Of a stretch of 64,000 bases of DNA, positions 44,383 through 53,287 are shown in pieces. The DNA is taken from positions 248,001-312,000 of the forward strand of contig NZ_FZLN01000002.1 of NCBI RefSeq assembly GCF_900197575.1. Reading direction: 5' to 3'. Made by a program: the position numbers and the translations under genes. The notes beneath the pieces are model-generated. The model was not told where the DNA came from. It saw only the letters and a list, made by a program, of their open reading frames with translations, and made no database searches. How positions within the stretch are numbered: position 1 is the first letter of the stretch; each line of letters begins with the position of its first letter. This stretch comes from Acinetobacter apis. Lineage in GTDB: Bacteria; Pseudomonadota; Gammaproteobacteria; Pseudomonadales; Moraxellaceae.

Positions 44383-44934
44383 ATGTCAAAAAAGCAAAAA
44401 GATATTCTTTATAAAGCAATTGAGCTTTTTAATGAATTCGGCTATTCAAGTGTGGGAATAGATCGCATTATTGCCGAGTCCAAAGTAGCCAAGATGACAT
44501 TTTATAAGTACTTTCCATCAAAAGATTTTTTGATTACCGAATGTTTAAAAGAGCGTGATCAACTCATTCGAGAAAGCATTTTATTGTCATTAGAACCTAT
44601 TTCTAAAGAGAATGGTTTTGAACGTTTAAAAGGAATTTTCGATTGGTTTAATCATTGGTTTAACCAAGATAACTTCCATGGCTGCATGTTCATCAAAGCA
44701 CTTGATGAACTACCTTATAACACCAACTCGCGAAATATTTCTATTTTACACAAAGAATGGACCGTGAGTTTGTTGCAAGAGGTTTTACAATCTATGGGCT
44801 TAGAAAACCATCAACAATTGGCTTTTCAAATGCGAATGCTCCTAGATGGTGCAATTATTCATGAAAAAATGTTTAAAGATCAAAGAGCAATCTCTGCTGT
44901 CTGGGCATTGGTTCTCCAAATGATTAAAGCATAG
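44383..44934 (+). CDS. TetR/AcrR-family transcriptional regulator
   Basis: A 183-residue repressor. The N-terminal helix-turn-helix (about 5-52) reads LYKAIELFNEFGYSSVGIDRIIAESKVAKMTFYKYFPSKDFLI, a clear TetR signature. The C-terminal domain has a helix with GCMFIKALDELP typical of regulators of electrophile- or solvent-stress genes; a single cysteine (in HGCMF) could be redox- or electrophile-sensitive. It is divergent from the haem-oxygenase-like gene and very likely controls it and itself through the palindrome between them. Confidence 0.9.
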   Translation: MSKKQKDILYKAIELFNEFGYSSVGIDRIIAESKVAKMTFYKYFPSKDFLITECLKERDQLIRESILLSLEPISKENGFERLKGIFDWFNHWFNQDNFHGCMFIKALDELPYNTNSRNISILHKEWTVSLLQEVLQSMGLENHQQLAFQMRMLLDGAIIHEKMFKDQRAISAVWALVLQMIKA

Positions 44935-44960
44935 TACCCTGTTACAAAAAAAATTAAAAT

Positions 44961-44974
44961 GTACAGACCTGTAC
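44961..44974. promoter_or_regulatory. second TACAG-type inverted repeat
   Basis: GTACAG-AC-CTGTAC, followed by another TGTAC...GTACA pair reaching 44990. It shares the TACAGAC word with the 44330 palindrome and lies about 60 bp before the next gene, so the same TetR protein might bind here. Confidence 0.4.
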
Positions 44975-45032
44975 GTATATATGTTGTACAATCGTAAGTA
45001 ACCCACAGTAGATAGGTTAGTGCAGGTCGCTT

Positions 45033-45584
45033 ATGATTTATCAATCTGAAGATCTTTTTTTACACGATGAAGCGTGGAAAGATGATGTTGTCACTCGTTT
45101 TAGAAATCCTATGGTACGCCAGAAACTATGTGATGAGTGTCTAGGGGACAGCTTAAAACAAACACACTTTTTTTATAGCTTTTGCCATCAAGAGCATTTC
45201 CAAAATCAACATCATCTGCTTACACCACTGCTTATTTACACCAACATTGAGCATCAGCTACAACAAGATGTGATTGAGCAGCCATTCATCATTTTTTTTG
45301 ATCAACAGCTTAACGACTCAGGTCAAAAATGTACTGAACAATTGGTTTGGGATGCGCTAAGCTATGTACATCAGTCTGATCCATGTACATGGCCAGCATA
45401 TTTATCAAAACACCCCATGAACCCACATCATTATTATTTTTATTTTAATGGAGTTGCTTTATCTATTCAGCTGGTAAATTGCGCTGACATCATACAACAA
45501 CCCAATAACCAGCTCATTTTAATTATTCAAAAAACATCAATTCAGCAATATAATCAAAACCAAATAATGAAAAAAGTTAGTTAG
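45033..45584 (+). CDS. YqcI/YcgG-like protein
   Basis: A 183-residue cytoplasmic protein. The segment LVWDALSYVHQSDPCTWPAYLSKHPMNPHHYYFYFNGVALSIQLVN has the layout of YqcI/YcgG family proteins (W..L..LH..D...WP...P......F.F.G), and the N-terminal YQSEDLFLHDEAWKDDVV region is compatible. The function of the family is not well defined. AGG lies 6 bases before the ATG. It follows the TetR gene by about 100 bases with its own possible operator, and a hairpin follows. Confidence 0.5.
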   Translation: MIYQSEDLFLHDEAWKDDVVTRFRNPMVRQKLCDECLGDSLKQTHFFYSFCHQEHFQNQHHLLTPLLIYTNIEHQLQQDVIEQPFIIFFDQQLNDSGQKCTEQLVWDALSYVHQSDPCTWPAYLSKHPMNPHHYYFYFNGVALSIQLVNCADIIQQPNNQLILIIQKTSIQQYNQNQIMKKVS

Positions 45585-45593
45585 TATGTATAG

Positions 45594-45621
45594 GTGATAG
45601 GTACAGCCATGTACCTATCAC
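45594..45621. terminator. hairpin between the convergent YqcI-like gene and pncA
   Basis: A perfect 12-bp stem GTGATAGGTACA / TGTACCTATCAC with a 4-base loop (GCCA). No T tract follows on either strand, so it is a possible bidirectional terminator of the weaker kind. Confidence 0.55.
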
Positions 45622-45624
45622 ATG

Positions 45625-46257
45625 TCATTGATTAATTAAGATTTCATGACTCTGTATACGCACAACACCTAATGCTTTCATTTCTTGCCATGCAATCTCA
45701 AGTGAACCATTTAAGTCGATCGCTGCTGTCGCATCTTCTATAACATAGGTGTTAAAACCAAGTTTTGCAGCATCTTTTGCTGTCCATGCCACACAAAAAT
45801 CTGTTGCAACACCTACAACATAAACGGTGTCTATTCCTCTTTCTTTTAAATAACCATTTAAACCAGTTGGCGTTTGATGATCTGCCTCCAAAAATGCTGA
45901 ATAACTGTCTATATAACGATGGCAGCCTTTACGAATAATCAGTTGTACTGCGGGAATATCGATATTTAATGCAGGATGAAATGCCGCATCTTCTGACCCT
46001 TGTACACAATGACGTGGCCAAAGAATTTGTGGACCATAATCGAGTGTTATCAAATCATAAGGTTGTTTATTTTCATGGTTATCTGCAAATGAAATATGAT
46101 CACTTGGATGCCAATCTTGGGTCAAAACGACATGATTAAACTGTTTTGTTAACGTATTAATTAAGGGAATAACTTGATCTGCCTGTTCAACAGCCAATTG
46201 CCCACCTGGCATAAAGCCATTTTGAATATCAACCACAATCAATGCTGTATTCTTCAT
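45625..46257 (-). CDS. pncA: nicotinamidase
   Basis: Converts nicotinamide to nicotinate for NAD salvage (and would activate pyrazinamide). A 210-residue isochorismatase-fold hydrolase with the catalytic Asp in VVDIQNGFMPGG, metal ligands in DWHPSDHISF, the Lys in IRKGCHRYIDSYSAF and the nucleophilic Cys in GVATDFCVAWTA. Its product is used by pncB at 7506-8714. It stands alone. Confidence 0.95.
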   Translation of the reverse strand: MKNTALIVVDIQNGFMPGGQLAVEQADQVIPLINTLTKQFNHVVLTQDWHPSDHISFADNHENKQPYDLITLDYGPQILWPRHCVQGSEDAAFHPALNIDIPAVQLIIRKGCHRYIDSYSAFLEADHQTPTGLNGYLKERGIDTVYVVGVATDFCVAWTAKDAAKLGFNTYVIEDATAAIDLNGSLEIAWQEMKALGVVRIQSHEILINQ

Positions 46258-46510
46258 CTCATCTCCGCTGTGATTTGCTTTAATCGTTCATTCATTTGGT
46301 ATTGAACAAACAAAATAAAGTGTATTGTCATGCCTATTTAGTCATACTTTAAACTGAATAACGAGTAAAGGGAGTTGAAAAAAAGTGTATAAGGTTTTAT
46401 AAACGTAATGAAATAAAGTTGTTCTTCTTTCAGTGATCAGTCATAATTTGCATATACTTTATGCAGTGATTTGAATCTTTCATTGAATTTTTTAAATTTC
46501 GAATAAACGA

Positions 46511-46534
46511 CCATCTCATATTGATGAGAGATGG
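46511..46534 (+). promoter_or_regulatory. hairpin in the dapA leader
   Basis: CCATCTC / GAGATGG (46511-46517 and 46528-46534), 21 bases before the dapA ATG. It may affect translation or mRNA stability. The 298-bp spacer before dapA otherwise shows only AT-rich promoter-like sequence. Confidence 0.35.
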
Positions 46535-46555
46535 CACAACAGGATTGTTTTTAAA

Positions 46556-47449
46556 ATGACTCAGCTCGTTCAGCACATTCAAGGCTCTATTGTCGCACTC
46601 GTCACTCCAATGCTTGAAGATGGCAAGGTAGACTGGAAGGGTCTAGAGAAGCTCGTTGAATGGCATATCGAACAGGGTACCAACGCAATTGTTGCTGTAG
46701 GAACAACTGGTGAGTCATCAACGTTAACCATGGATGAACATTCGCAAGTCGTGAAAGAAGTTGTTCGTGTTGCAAATAAACGTATTCCAGTGATTGCAGG
46801 AACAGGCGCCAACTCAACACATGAAGCTGTTAAGCTAACTCAAGAAGCATATGAGTTCGGTGCAGATGCCGTATTGTCTGTCGTGCCTTATTACAATAAG
46901 CCAAGCCAAGAAGGCTTATATCAACATTTTAAAGCGGTTGCAGAATCTGCTGATATTCCCGTTATTTTATACAATGTTCCAAGCCGTACTATCACTGACC
47001 TGCACAATGACACAGTCATGCGTCTTGCTGGCATAAAAAACATTATTGGTATTAAAGATGCCACAGGTGATTTGGAACGTGGCCGAGAGCTGATTGAACG
47101 CTTGAATGGCCAAATGGTGGTTTATTCAGGCGATGATGAAACAGCCACTGAACTCATGCTCATGGGCGGAAAAGGCAGTATTTCAGTAACAGCGAATGTT
47201 ACCCCGAAAAAAGTTAGTGTGCTTTGCCAAGAAGCCATTGCAAATCATGCTGAGCAAGCTCGCCTTCTTGACCGCGAAATTGCAAAATTAAACATTATTT
47301 TGTTTTGTGAAGCCAATCCAGTTCCTGTCAAATGGGCGCTTTATGAAATGGGAATGATTGAAAAAGGCATTCGTTTGCCGCTGACGCCATTGGCGGAACA
47401 GCATCGTTTACCTTTACGTGAAACTCTCCAAGATATCGGTATTATTTAA
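46556..47449 (+). CDS. dapA: 4-hydroxy-tetrahydrodipicolinate synthase
   Basis: First committed step of lysine and diaminopimelate synthesis: pyruvate plus aspartate semialdehyde. The 297-residue TIM barrel has GSIVALVTPML, VGTTGESSTL, YYNKPSQEGLYQHF with the proton-relay Tyr, VPSRT and the Schiff-base Lys in IGIKDATGDL. It leads the dapA-bamC-purC series; dapB lies separately at 57870. Confidence 0.97.
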   Translation: MTQLVQHIQGSIVALVTPMLEDGKVDWKGLEKLVEWHIEQGTNAIVAVGTTGESSTLTMDEHSQVVKEVVRVANKRIPVIAGTGANSTHEAVKLTQEAYEFGADAVLSVVPYYNKPSQEGLYQHFKAVAESADIPVILYNVPSRTITDLHNDTVMRLAGIKNIIGIKDATGDLERGRELIERLNGQMVVYSGDDETATELMLMGGKGSISVTANVTPKKVSVLCQEAIANHAEQARLLDREIAKLNIILFCEANPVPVKWALYEMGMIEKGIRLPLTPLAEQHRLPLRETLQDIGII

Positions 47450-47461
47450 GAGCACAATTTT

Positions 47462-48073
47462 ATGCAACTACGTTTAAGTATAGCCATAGCTACGCTTGCA
47501 GTCTTCACCATTTCAGGTTGTAGTACGATCAGTACAAAGCTTGCAGTGAATAATGGTTCTTTAGACTATAAAAAAGCAACCACAGTTGAATCTCTTAAAT
47601 ATCCTGAGGGTATTACGGCACGTCCAGCGACTCCGCTCTACCCTGCTCCAATTATTGATCCATTGGCATTAAAAAATGCGCCTGATTTTGAAAATCAAAA
47701 AGGCAACCGTTTTGCTATGCCAAGACCTGGTGAAGTGGTAAAAAACCGCTCTAATTCACGTCAAGAAACCTATGTACGTCCAGCAGTATTGTTTGATGCA
47801 AAACAAAACCCTTTGCTGAAAGTCACGGGTAAATCTGATACCATTTGGCAGTATACACTTGCAACACTAAGCAGCTTTAACTATAACGTGGTTGAGCAAA
47901 GTAATACACGCTATGAAGCGACCATCAAAGTCGATGACAAGCTTTATGTGTTAAAGCTTTCCGTCGCAGGTAAAAACTGTACTTTGGTACTATTCAACCC
48001 CGACAATAGTTATGCTGATCCTGCTGCTGCAACCGTGCTATTACAGCAAATTGCTCAAAATTGGCCAGCTTAA
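47462..48073 (+). CDS. bamC: outer-membrane assembly lipoprotein, BamC-like
   Basis: A 203-residue lipoprotein with a signal peptide and lipobox ending FTISGC (Cys at about residue 20), followed by an unstructured proline-rich N terminus (SLKYPEGITARPATPLYPAP) and one helix-grip-like domain (about 115-200). E. coli BamC has two such domains, so this is a shorter version. Position between dapA and purC matches the E. coli order dapA-bamC-purC, which is the strongest support. It would join BamABDE in outer-membrane protein insertion. Confidence 0.75.
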   Translation: MQLRLSIAIATLAVFTISGCSTISTKLAVNNGSLDYKKATTVESLKYPEGITARPATPLYPAPIIDPLALKNAPDFENQKGNRFAMPRPGEVVKNRSNSRQETYVRPAVLFDAKQNPLLKVTGKSDTIWQYTLATLSSFNYNVVEQSNTRYEATIKVDDKLYVLKLSVAGKNCTLVLFNPDNSYADPAAATVLLQQIAQNWPA

Positions 48074-48107
48074 ACTTAGGCATTAATTATCCAAACAGGT
48101 TCATCCC

Positions 48108-48827
48108 ATGTTAAAACAAACCCTGCTCTATACTGGTAAAGCCAAATCTGTTTATGAAACAGATCATCCAGATCATTTAATTTTAGTTTTTCGCGATGAT
48201 GCTTCGGCATTTAATGGTGAAAAAGTTGCACAGTTAGATCGTAAGGGTAAAGTTAACAACCTGTTTAATGCCTTCATTATGGAAAAGTTGGCTGAAGCTG
48301 GCATTGAAACACATTTTGAAAAGCTATTAAATCCAAGCGAAGTTTTGGTTAAACGTTTAGATATGATTCCTGTTGAATGTGTAATTCGTAACTATGCAGC
48401 AGGTTCTTTGTGCCGCCGCTTAGGTATTGAAGAAGGCAAACAACTAACTCCACCAACATTTGAACTATTTTATAAAGATGATGGTTTAGGTGATCCAATG
48501 GTGAATGAATCACAGTCAATTGCACTTGGTTGGGCCACAGCAGAACAACTTGAGCAAATGAAAAAATTAACTTATCAAGTGAACGATGTATTAACAGCGT
48601 TATTCGATCAAGGCGACATGCTATTGGTTGACTTTAAACTTGAATTTGGTGTGTTCCATGGCCGTATTGTGCTTGGTGATGAGTTTTCACCAGATGGCTG
48701 CCGTCTTTGGGATAAAAACACCAAAAAGAAATTAGACAAAGATCGTTTCCGTCAAGGGCTTGGTGATGTGGTTGAAGCGTATGAAGAAGTTGCACAGCGC
48801 TTAGGTATATCACTTGATTCAATCTAA
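48108..48827 (+). CDS. purC: SAICAR synthetase
   Basis: Purine synthesis: joins CAIR with aspartate. A 239-residue enzyme (E. coli 237) with [47 protein letters not shown] and [13 protein letters not shown] strong terminator follows. Confidence 0.97.
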   Translation: MLKQTLLYTGKAKSVYETDHPDHLILVFRDDASAFNGEKVAQLDRKGKVNNLFNAFIMEKLAEAGIETHFEKLLNPSEVLVKRLDMIPVECVIRNYAAGSLCRRLGIEEGKQLTPPTFELFYKDDGLGDPMVNESQSIALGWATAEQLEQMKKLTYQVNDVLTALFDQGDMLLVDFKLEFGVFHGRIVLGDEFSPDGCRLWDKNTKKKLDKDRFRQGLGDVVEAYEEVAQRLGISLDSI

Positions 48828-48839
48828 TTCCTACAAATA

Positions 48840-48873
48840 CAAAAGCTGAGCCTAAATGGCTCAGCTTTTTTTA
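48840..48873 (+). terminator. rho-independent terminator after purC
   Basis: AAAGCTGAGCC / GGCTCAGCTTT with a short loop, followed by a T tract. Confidence 0.92.
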
Positions 48874-48908
48874 TGTTACATTGAATAAAATCTATTCAGT
48901 TGATCATT

Positions 48909-49823
48909 ATGAATATCACACATCGCTTGGGTTTATTTTTATTACTTGGCATCAGTCTATTTGCACATGCTGATCAAAGCACGCTTCGCCCCCCAACAAT
49001 GATTGCTTTATGGCCTCATCTTAAAGCACCAACCATAACACCATCGCAACTTCATCAGAATTTAACCGCTAAAGACCTCCATACCCCATTTATGGCCGAA
49101 TATTTGCCAAAGCAATCGAACCACATAGCTGTTTTAGTGATTAGCGGAGGTGGTTATGCACATGAAATATTGAATAAAGAAGGCACACCTGCCTCACTTT
49201 GGATGCAAAAACAAGGTTTTACGGTATATGAGCTTATTTATCGGCTGCCTAAAAAAGACCATTTAAAAGAGTCAAGAACCTTTCCTTTTGCAGACGGACA
49301 ACGTGCTTTACGCATCATCAAATCAAAACAACAGCAATTAGGTCTTCGAAGTATTGGCGTGATGGGCTTTTCGGCAGGTGGACATTTGGCAGGTATGCTT
49401 ACCACACAACCAACTTATCTTTTTTATAATCCACAAGATCCGATCGATCAACTTTCTGCTCGACCAGATTTTGCAGTGTTGTTATATCCTGTGATTAGCA
49501 TGCAACAACCATTAAATATCACTCATGCCTATAAAAGCTTATTTGGCCAGTCGACAGATGGCGCGTTATTACAACAATATTCTGTCAATGCACAAGTCAC
49601 ATTAAATACAGCACCTGTCTTTTTAGCCCATGCCTTAGATGACAAAATATCACCTATTGAAAATAGCTTACTACTGCATCAAGCCCTTGATGCCAAGCAA
49701 GTCAAAAATGAATTGGTGGTCTTCAAGCAAGGTGGCCATGGCTTTGGTCTAGGCAAAGCCAATACTGAAACCACCACATGGCCAAATCAATTTCTCACTT
49801 GGCTAAAGAAAAATCAATTTTAA
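48909..49823 (+). CDS. exported alpha/beta hydrolase, esterase-like
   Basis: A 304-residue secreted or periplasmic hydrolase with a signal peptide (hydrophobic LGLFLLLGISLFAHA, cleavage before DQ). It shows an oxyanion-hole SGGGYAHE, the nucleophile elbow GFSAGG, a likely catalytic Asp in HALDDKISP and His in GGHGFG. This pattern fits the acetyl-esterase/xylan-esterase-like (BD-FAE) group. The ATG at 48909 is used; a TTG lies three codons upstream. Substrate unknown. Confidence 0.8.
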   Translation: MNITHRLGLFLLLGISLFAHADQSTLRPPTMIALWPHLKAPTITPSQLHQNLTAKDLHTPFMAEYLPKQSNHIAVLVISGGGYAHEILNKEGTPASLWMQKQGFTVYELIYRLPKKDHLKESRTFPFADGQRALRIIKSKQQQLGLRSIGVMGFSAGGHLAGMLTTQPTYLFYNPQDPIDQLSARPDFAVLLYPVISMQQPLNITHAYKSLFGQSTDGALLQQYSVNAQVTLNTAPVFLAHALDDKISPIENSLLLHQALDAKQVKNELVVFKQGGHGFGLGKANTETTTWPNQFLTWLKKNQF

Positions 49824-49831
49824 CTCAGACG

Positions 49832-49858
49832 GAGATGCCATACATTTAATGGCATCTC
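49832..49858. terminator. weak terminator hairpin between the esterase gene and rarA
   Basis: GAGATGCCA / TGGCATCTC with a 9-base loop between convergent genes. No clear T tract on either strand. Confidence 0.5.
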
Positions 49859-49864
49859 GGTCTA

Positions 49865-51151
49865 TTATTCAGGTGTTTCATGATTTTGTTGCCAACGGCG
49901 TTGTTGTAACCGTTCACCTTCAACTTCACGTTTGTTTCTGGCTGATTCATACAGTTTTGTACCCAAAAGCTCAGGTGGTAAATAATCTTGTTTGACAAAG
50001 TTTTCAGCATAGTCATGTGGATATAAATAACTGACGCCATAGCCTTGGTTTTTCATAAGTTGTGTAGGTGCATTTCTTAAATGCAATGGTACAGGCAAAT
50101 TGGCTGTTTTTTCTGCCAAAGCCATGGCACGATTAATTGCCAAATACGTGCTGTTGCTTTTTGCACTTGTGGCTAAATAGACAGCACATTGCCCCAAAAT
50201 AATACGTGCTTCAGGCATACCAATCACTTGCACAGAACGCAAGCAAGCTTCTGCCAATAATAAAGCATTGGGATTTGAATTACCGATATCTTCTGAAGCT
50301 GCAATGAGCATACGGCGTGAGATAAAAATTGGATCCTCACCACCTTTTAACATACGAGCCATCCAATAAAGCGCCGCATCTGGGTCACTCCCGCGAATAG
50401 ATTTAATAAATGCTGACACCAAGTCATAATGTTGCTCGCCTGATTTGTCATAGCGTGCAATATTTTGCTGGGCAACTTTAACCACTAGCGCATTGGTAAT
50501 ATGGTTTTTTTCTTCACTTTGATCTTCAAATGTACTTGCCACCAAGTCCAATAAATTTAATGCTTTTCTTGCATCCCCTGCTGCAAATTGAATGAGTGCT
50601 TCATATTCATTAATAAAAATATTTTTTTCTTTTAAAATTTGATCTGTCTGAATCGCATGCGTTAATAACTGAGTAATCGAATTTTCATCAAGGCTATTTA
50701 AGGTATACACTTGGCAACGTGATAAAAGTGCACTGTTCACTTCAAATGAAGGGTTTTCTGTAGTTGCACCAATTAAGGTGATTTTGCCTTTTTCTACAGC
50801 CCCCAATAAAGCATCTTGCTGTGATTTATTAAAACGGTGAATTTCATCAATAAAAACGACTGGAGTCAATAAATCACCACTATCGGCAATAATTTCACGT
50901 AACTCTTTGACCCCAGTATTTAAAGCAGACAAACTTAAAAATGGACGGTCAACAGCTTGAGCAAGTAACAATGCCACAGTGGTTTTGCCCACGCCAGGTG
51001 GACCCCAAAAAATAATAGAAGGCAAATGCCCTTGATCAATCATGAGTTTTAATGGTGCATCGTCACCCAATAAATGACTTTGTCCAATAATTTCTGATAA
51101 ATCACGCGGTCGTAACCGTTCAGGTAAAGGAATGCTTTGGCGGTCTGTCAT
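49865..51151 (-). CDS. rarA: replication-associated recombination protein RarA
   Basis: An AAA+ ATPase (MgsA/RarA, homologue of WRNIP1) acting at stalled replication forks. 428 residues: Walker [10 protein letters not shown], Walker [16 protein letters not shown], sensor [18 protein letters not shown], a lid domain, and the C-terminal tetramerisation region ([15 protein letters not shown] and [12 protein letters not shown]). It stands alone on its strand. Confidence 0.95.
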   Translation of the reverse strand: MTDRQSIPLPERLRPRDLSEIIGQSHLLGDDAPLKLMIDQGHLPSIIFWGPPGVGKTTVALLLAQAVDRPFLSLSALNTGVKELREIIADSGDLLTPVVFIDEIHRFNKSQQDALLGAVEKGKITLIGATTENPSFEVNSALLSRCQVYTLNSLDENSITQLLTHAIQTDQILKEKNIFINEYEALIQFAAGDARKALNLLDLVASTFEDQSEEKNHITNALVVKVAQQNIARYDKSGEQHYDLVSAFIKSIRGSDPDAALYWMARMLKGGEDPIFISRRMLIAASEDIGNSNPNALLLAEACLRSVQVIGMPEARIILGQCAVYLATSAKSNSTYLAINRAMALAEKTANLPVPLHLRNAPTQLMKNQGYGVSYLYPHDYAENFVKQDYLPPELLGTKLYESARNKREVEGERLQQRRWQQNHETPE

Positions 51152-51230
51152 TTTGAATCGTCAATATCAACTGTAAATTCATTATAAGGGTCTAAACCAC
51201 ATCCTCATACTGTCTCAACAAAATTTATAC

Positions 51231-51671
51231 TCAGTGAATATTTAGGCGTAAATCAATGATGTCATCTGAACTATCAGGGGCATGAAGTGACTGAATGATT
51301 TTACAATTTTGCACCGTTTCATCGTGATCACATAACTGCTTTAAATGCTCTAACTGCTGTTTAAACCTTAGCAATTGATCAATAGTTTGATTCACATGAT
51401 TAAGATGATTTGCAATCAATTCATTCACTGGCGCACAACCATCTGTTGGATGTTTTAATTGCTCATGCAATGCTTGTATTTCTTTTAATGACATACCAAG
51501 TTCTCGGCAATGCCTTATAAATATTAATTGCGACAAACTATTTTCACCATAATAACGATAATTATTGTCTGCACGCTGTGCAGGATCAATCAACGCTTTT
51601 TTCTCATAAAAACGAATTGTATCTGCACTTAGCTTTGCTTTTTTTGCCAATTCACCAATCGTATATTTCAT
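51231..51671 (-). CDS. MerR-family regulator, CadR/PbrR-like
   Basis: A metal-responsive activator, 146 residues. The N-terminal MerR helix-turn-helix reads YTIGELAKKAKLSADTIRFYEKKALI. Cysteines at about 79 (in DGCAPVNELI), 114 and 123 match the three-cysteine Cd/Pb/Zn site of CadR/PbrR proteins. It is divergent from a cation-transporter gene with a MerR-type operator between. The final DDIIDLRLNIH tail lacks the His-rich end seen in some CadR proteins. Confidence 0.88.
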   Translation of the reverse strand: MKYTIGELAKKAKLSADTIRFYEKKALIDPAQRADNNYRYYGENSLSQLIFIRHCRELGMSLKEIQALHEQLKHPTDGCAPVNELIANHLNHVNQTIDQLLRFKQQLEHLKQLCDHDETVQNCKIIQSLHAPDSSDDIIDLRLNIH

Positions 51672-51680
51672 GATTTTTGC

Positions 51681-51711
51681 TTGACCTTGGAGTTGCTCTA
51701 AGCTTTTAAAT
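51681..51711 (+). promoter_or_regulatory. MerR-type promoter/operator
   Basis: -35 TTGACC (51681-51686), a dyad CTTGGAG-TTG-CTCTAAG (51686-51702) filling the spacer, and a -10-like TTAAAT (51706-51711), giving a 19-bp spacer. The long spacer with a centred dyad is the hallmark of MerR-activated promoters. Confidence 0.7.
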
Positions 51712-51741
51712 GAGTGTAAATCGATTCAAAGGAAGATTCAA

Positions 51742-52377
51742 ATGGCTAAATGTTGTCATCATGAAGCACCTAAAACAGGCTTTTCACAGCGATTTCGTAT
51801 GGCGCTTTGGATTGCACTGATTCTAAATGCTTCACTATTTTTAATTGAAGTTATTGGTGGTATGCAGTCTGGTTCTTCAGCACTTTGGGCCGATGCACTT
51901 GATTTTGCAGGTGATTCTTTTAATTATATTTTATCATTAATTGCACTTGGCATGAGCTTATATTGGCGTGCAACAGCAGCCTTGGTCAAAGGTATTATGA
52001 TGCTGAGCTTTGCTGCTGCTATTGTAATTAAAGTGATTTGGTCATATAGCAATGGACAACCGCCTGAAGTAATGACCATGGGCATTATTGGTGGATTGGC
52101 TTTAGCTGCTAATATTGTCAGTGCGCTTGTGCTATATGCCTTTAAAGAAGGCGACTCCAATATGCGTTCAGTTTGGTTATGTAGTCGTAACGATGCTATT
52201 GGTAATGTCGCTGTGTTAGGTGCTGCACTTGGTGTATTTGGCACACAAAGCGTGCTCCCTGACTTAATTGTTGCTGCAATTATGGCTGGTTTAGGATGGT
52301 CAGGTGGTGTACAAATTATTAAAGGGGCACTTGCTGAGCGACAACAAGCAAAACATCACTCACATGCACATTCTTAA
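51742..52377 (+). CDS. short CDF-like cation transporter
   Basis: A 211-residue membrane protein resembling the transmembrane half of cation diffusion facilitators: IEVIGGMQSGSSALWADALDFAGDSFNY and SRNDAIGNVAVLGAALGVFG correspond to the two metal-site helices, with Asp residues kept but the usual His of HxxxD replaced. It has no C-terminal cytoplasmic domain. The N terminus has CCHH and the C terminus KHHSHAHS, possible metal-binding ends. The MerR regulator beside it suggests Zn, Cd or Pb efflux. Confidence 0.8.
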   Translation: MAKCCHHEAPKTGFSQRFRMALWIALILNASLFLIEVIGGMQSGSSALWADALDFAGDSFNYILSLIALGMSLYWRATAALVKGIMMLSFAAAIVIKVIWSYSNGQPPEVMTMGIIGGLALAANIVSALVLYAFKEGDSNMRSVWLCSRNDAIGNVAVLGAALGVFGTQSVLPDLIVAAIMAGLGWSGGVQIIKGALAERQQAKHHSHAHS

Positions 52378-52383
52378 CAATTA

Positions 52384-52407
52384 CGCTGGGTCTCATCTGA
52401 CCCAGCG
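52384..52407. terminator. hairpin shared by the convergent cation transporter and ycgN
   Basis: CGCTGGGTC / GACCCAGCG, a perfect 9-bp stem with a 6-base loop. Its right arm lies inside ycgN and encodes part of its last residues (RWVR). Confidence 0.65.
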
Positions 52408-52842
52408 AATTACATATTCATCAATGCGTTCATCATCAATATCAAGCTCTGAAATACACCGACCTGCCACAGATTTTTTTGCGGTAATTACATTTTGGCG
52501 TGAACCTGTATTTAAATAATGCCATGCAGGCAACGACTTGCCTTCATACATACGGCGATAAGCACAAGTCTGAGGTAACCAATATGCAATGGTTGAAATT
52601 TTCTCGACAGTCAGTTCAATACATTCAGGTACATATTGTTTACGATTCGTATAATCCGAACAGTGCCCTGTACTACAGTCTAATAAATGACATGCCACTT
52701 TGGTATATGCCACGTCATGGGTATCATCATCTTCAAGTTTAATCAAACAACACTGCCCACAGCCATCACATAAAGCTTCCCACTCAGGTTGGGTCAACTC
52801 ATTTAATGAATAATGTTGCCAAAAATTTAAACGTAATGACAT
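52393..52842 (-). CDS. ycgN: YcgN/UPF0260 cysteine-cluster protein
   Basis: A 149-residue protein of the YkgJ/YcgN family with a conserved cysteine cluster thought to bind a metal or Fe-S centre: ALCDGCGQCCLIKL, ACHLLDCSTGHCSDY, VPECIELT and PQTCAYR, followed by the family block GKSLPAWHYLNTGS. Function unknown. I use the ATG at 52842; the frame runs six codons further to a TTG. Confidence 0.88.
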   Translation of the reverse strand: MSLRLNFWQHYSLNELTQPEWEALCDGCGQCCLIKLEDDDTHDVAYTKVACHLLDCSTGHCSDYTNRKQYVPECIELTVEKISTIAYWLPQTCAYRRMYEGKSLPAWHYLNTGSRQNVITAKKSVAGRCISELDIDDERIDEYVIRWVR

Positions 52843-53042
52843 CTTTAACAACTCAAGCAATATTCATAACAGCATCATAACATACTCTGATTTTGATCGA
52901 AAAATTGCCAATAGATGATTGATCATTTTTCTTTTCACCTTGTTATTTATCACACATATTTCACACAAAAATTCGCTTAATTTACACTTTATCACTGCTA
53001 AAATAAGAGCCAATCACAAGAATAAAATATAAGGAAATCATT

Positions 53043-53198
53043 ATGTTTCGTTGGGTAATTATTTTTGCTGTCATTGCCTTGATTGCAAGTTTACTTGGTT
53101 TAGGTGGTATTGCTGGATTATCCAAAGAATTTGCGGTAATTTTATTTGTTGTTGCACTCGTTCTTGCGGCAATCGGACTTTATACGCGAGGTCGCTAA
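53043..53198 (+). CDS. DUF1328 small membrane protein, YtjA-like
   Basis: A 51-residue protein with two hydrophobic helices ([21 protein letters not shown] and [17 protein letters not shown]), matching the UPF0391/YtjA family of small stress-related inner-membrane proteins. It begins MFRWVIIF, has AAGGA 7 bases before the ATG, and ends ARG-rich (TRGR). It stands alone between ycgN and the dienelactone hydrolase gene. Confidence 0.88.
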   Translation: MFRWVIIFAVIALIASLLGLGGIAGLSKEFAVILFVVALVLAAIGLYTRGR

Positions 53199-53287
53199 CA
53201 GTGCATCAGCGTCATCCTGTAAACATGCACTAAAATGGTTTCCTCCAACACTTCAAATAACACCAAGATTTTAATAAAAGGTTTCTT

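Noticed and set aside
53051-53233. 60-codon plus-strand frame rich in Cys
   Set aside because: Out-of-frame shadow of the DUF1328 gene at 53043-53198, which has a good ribosome site and family match.
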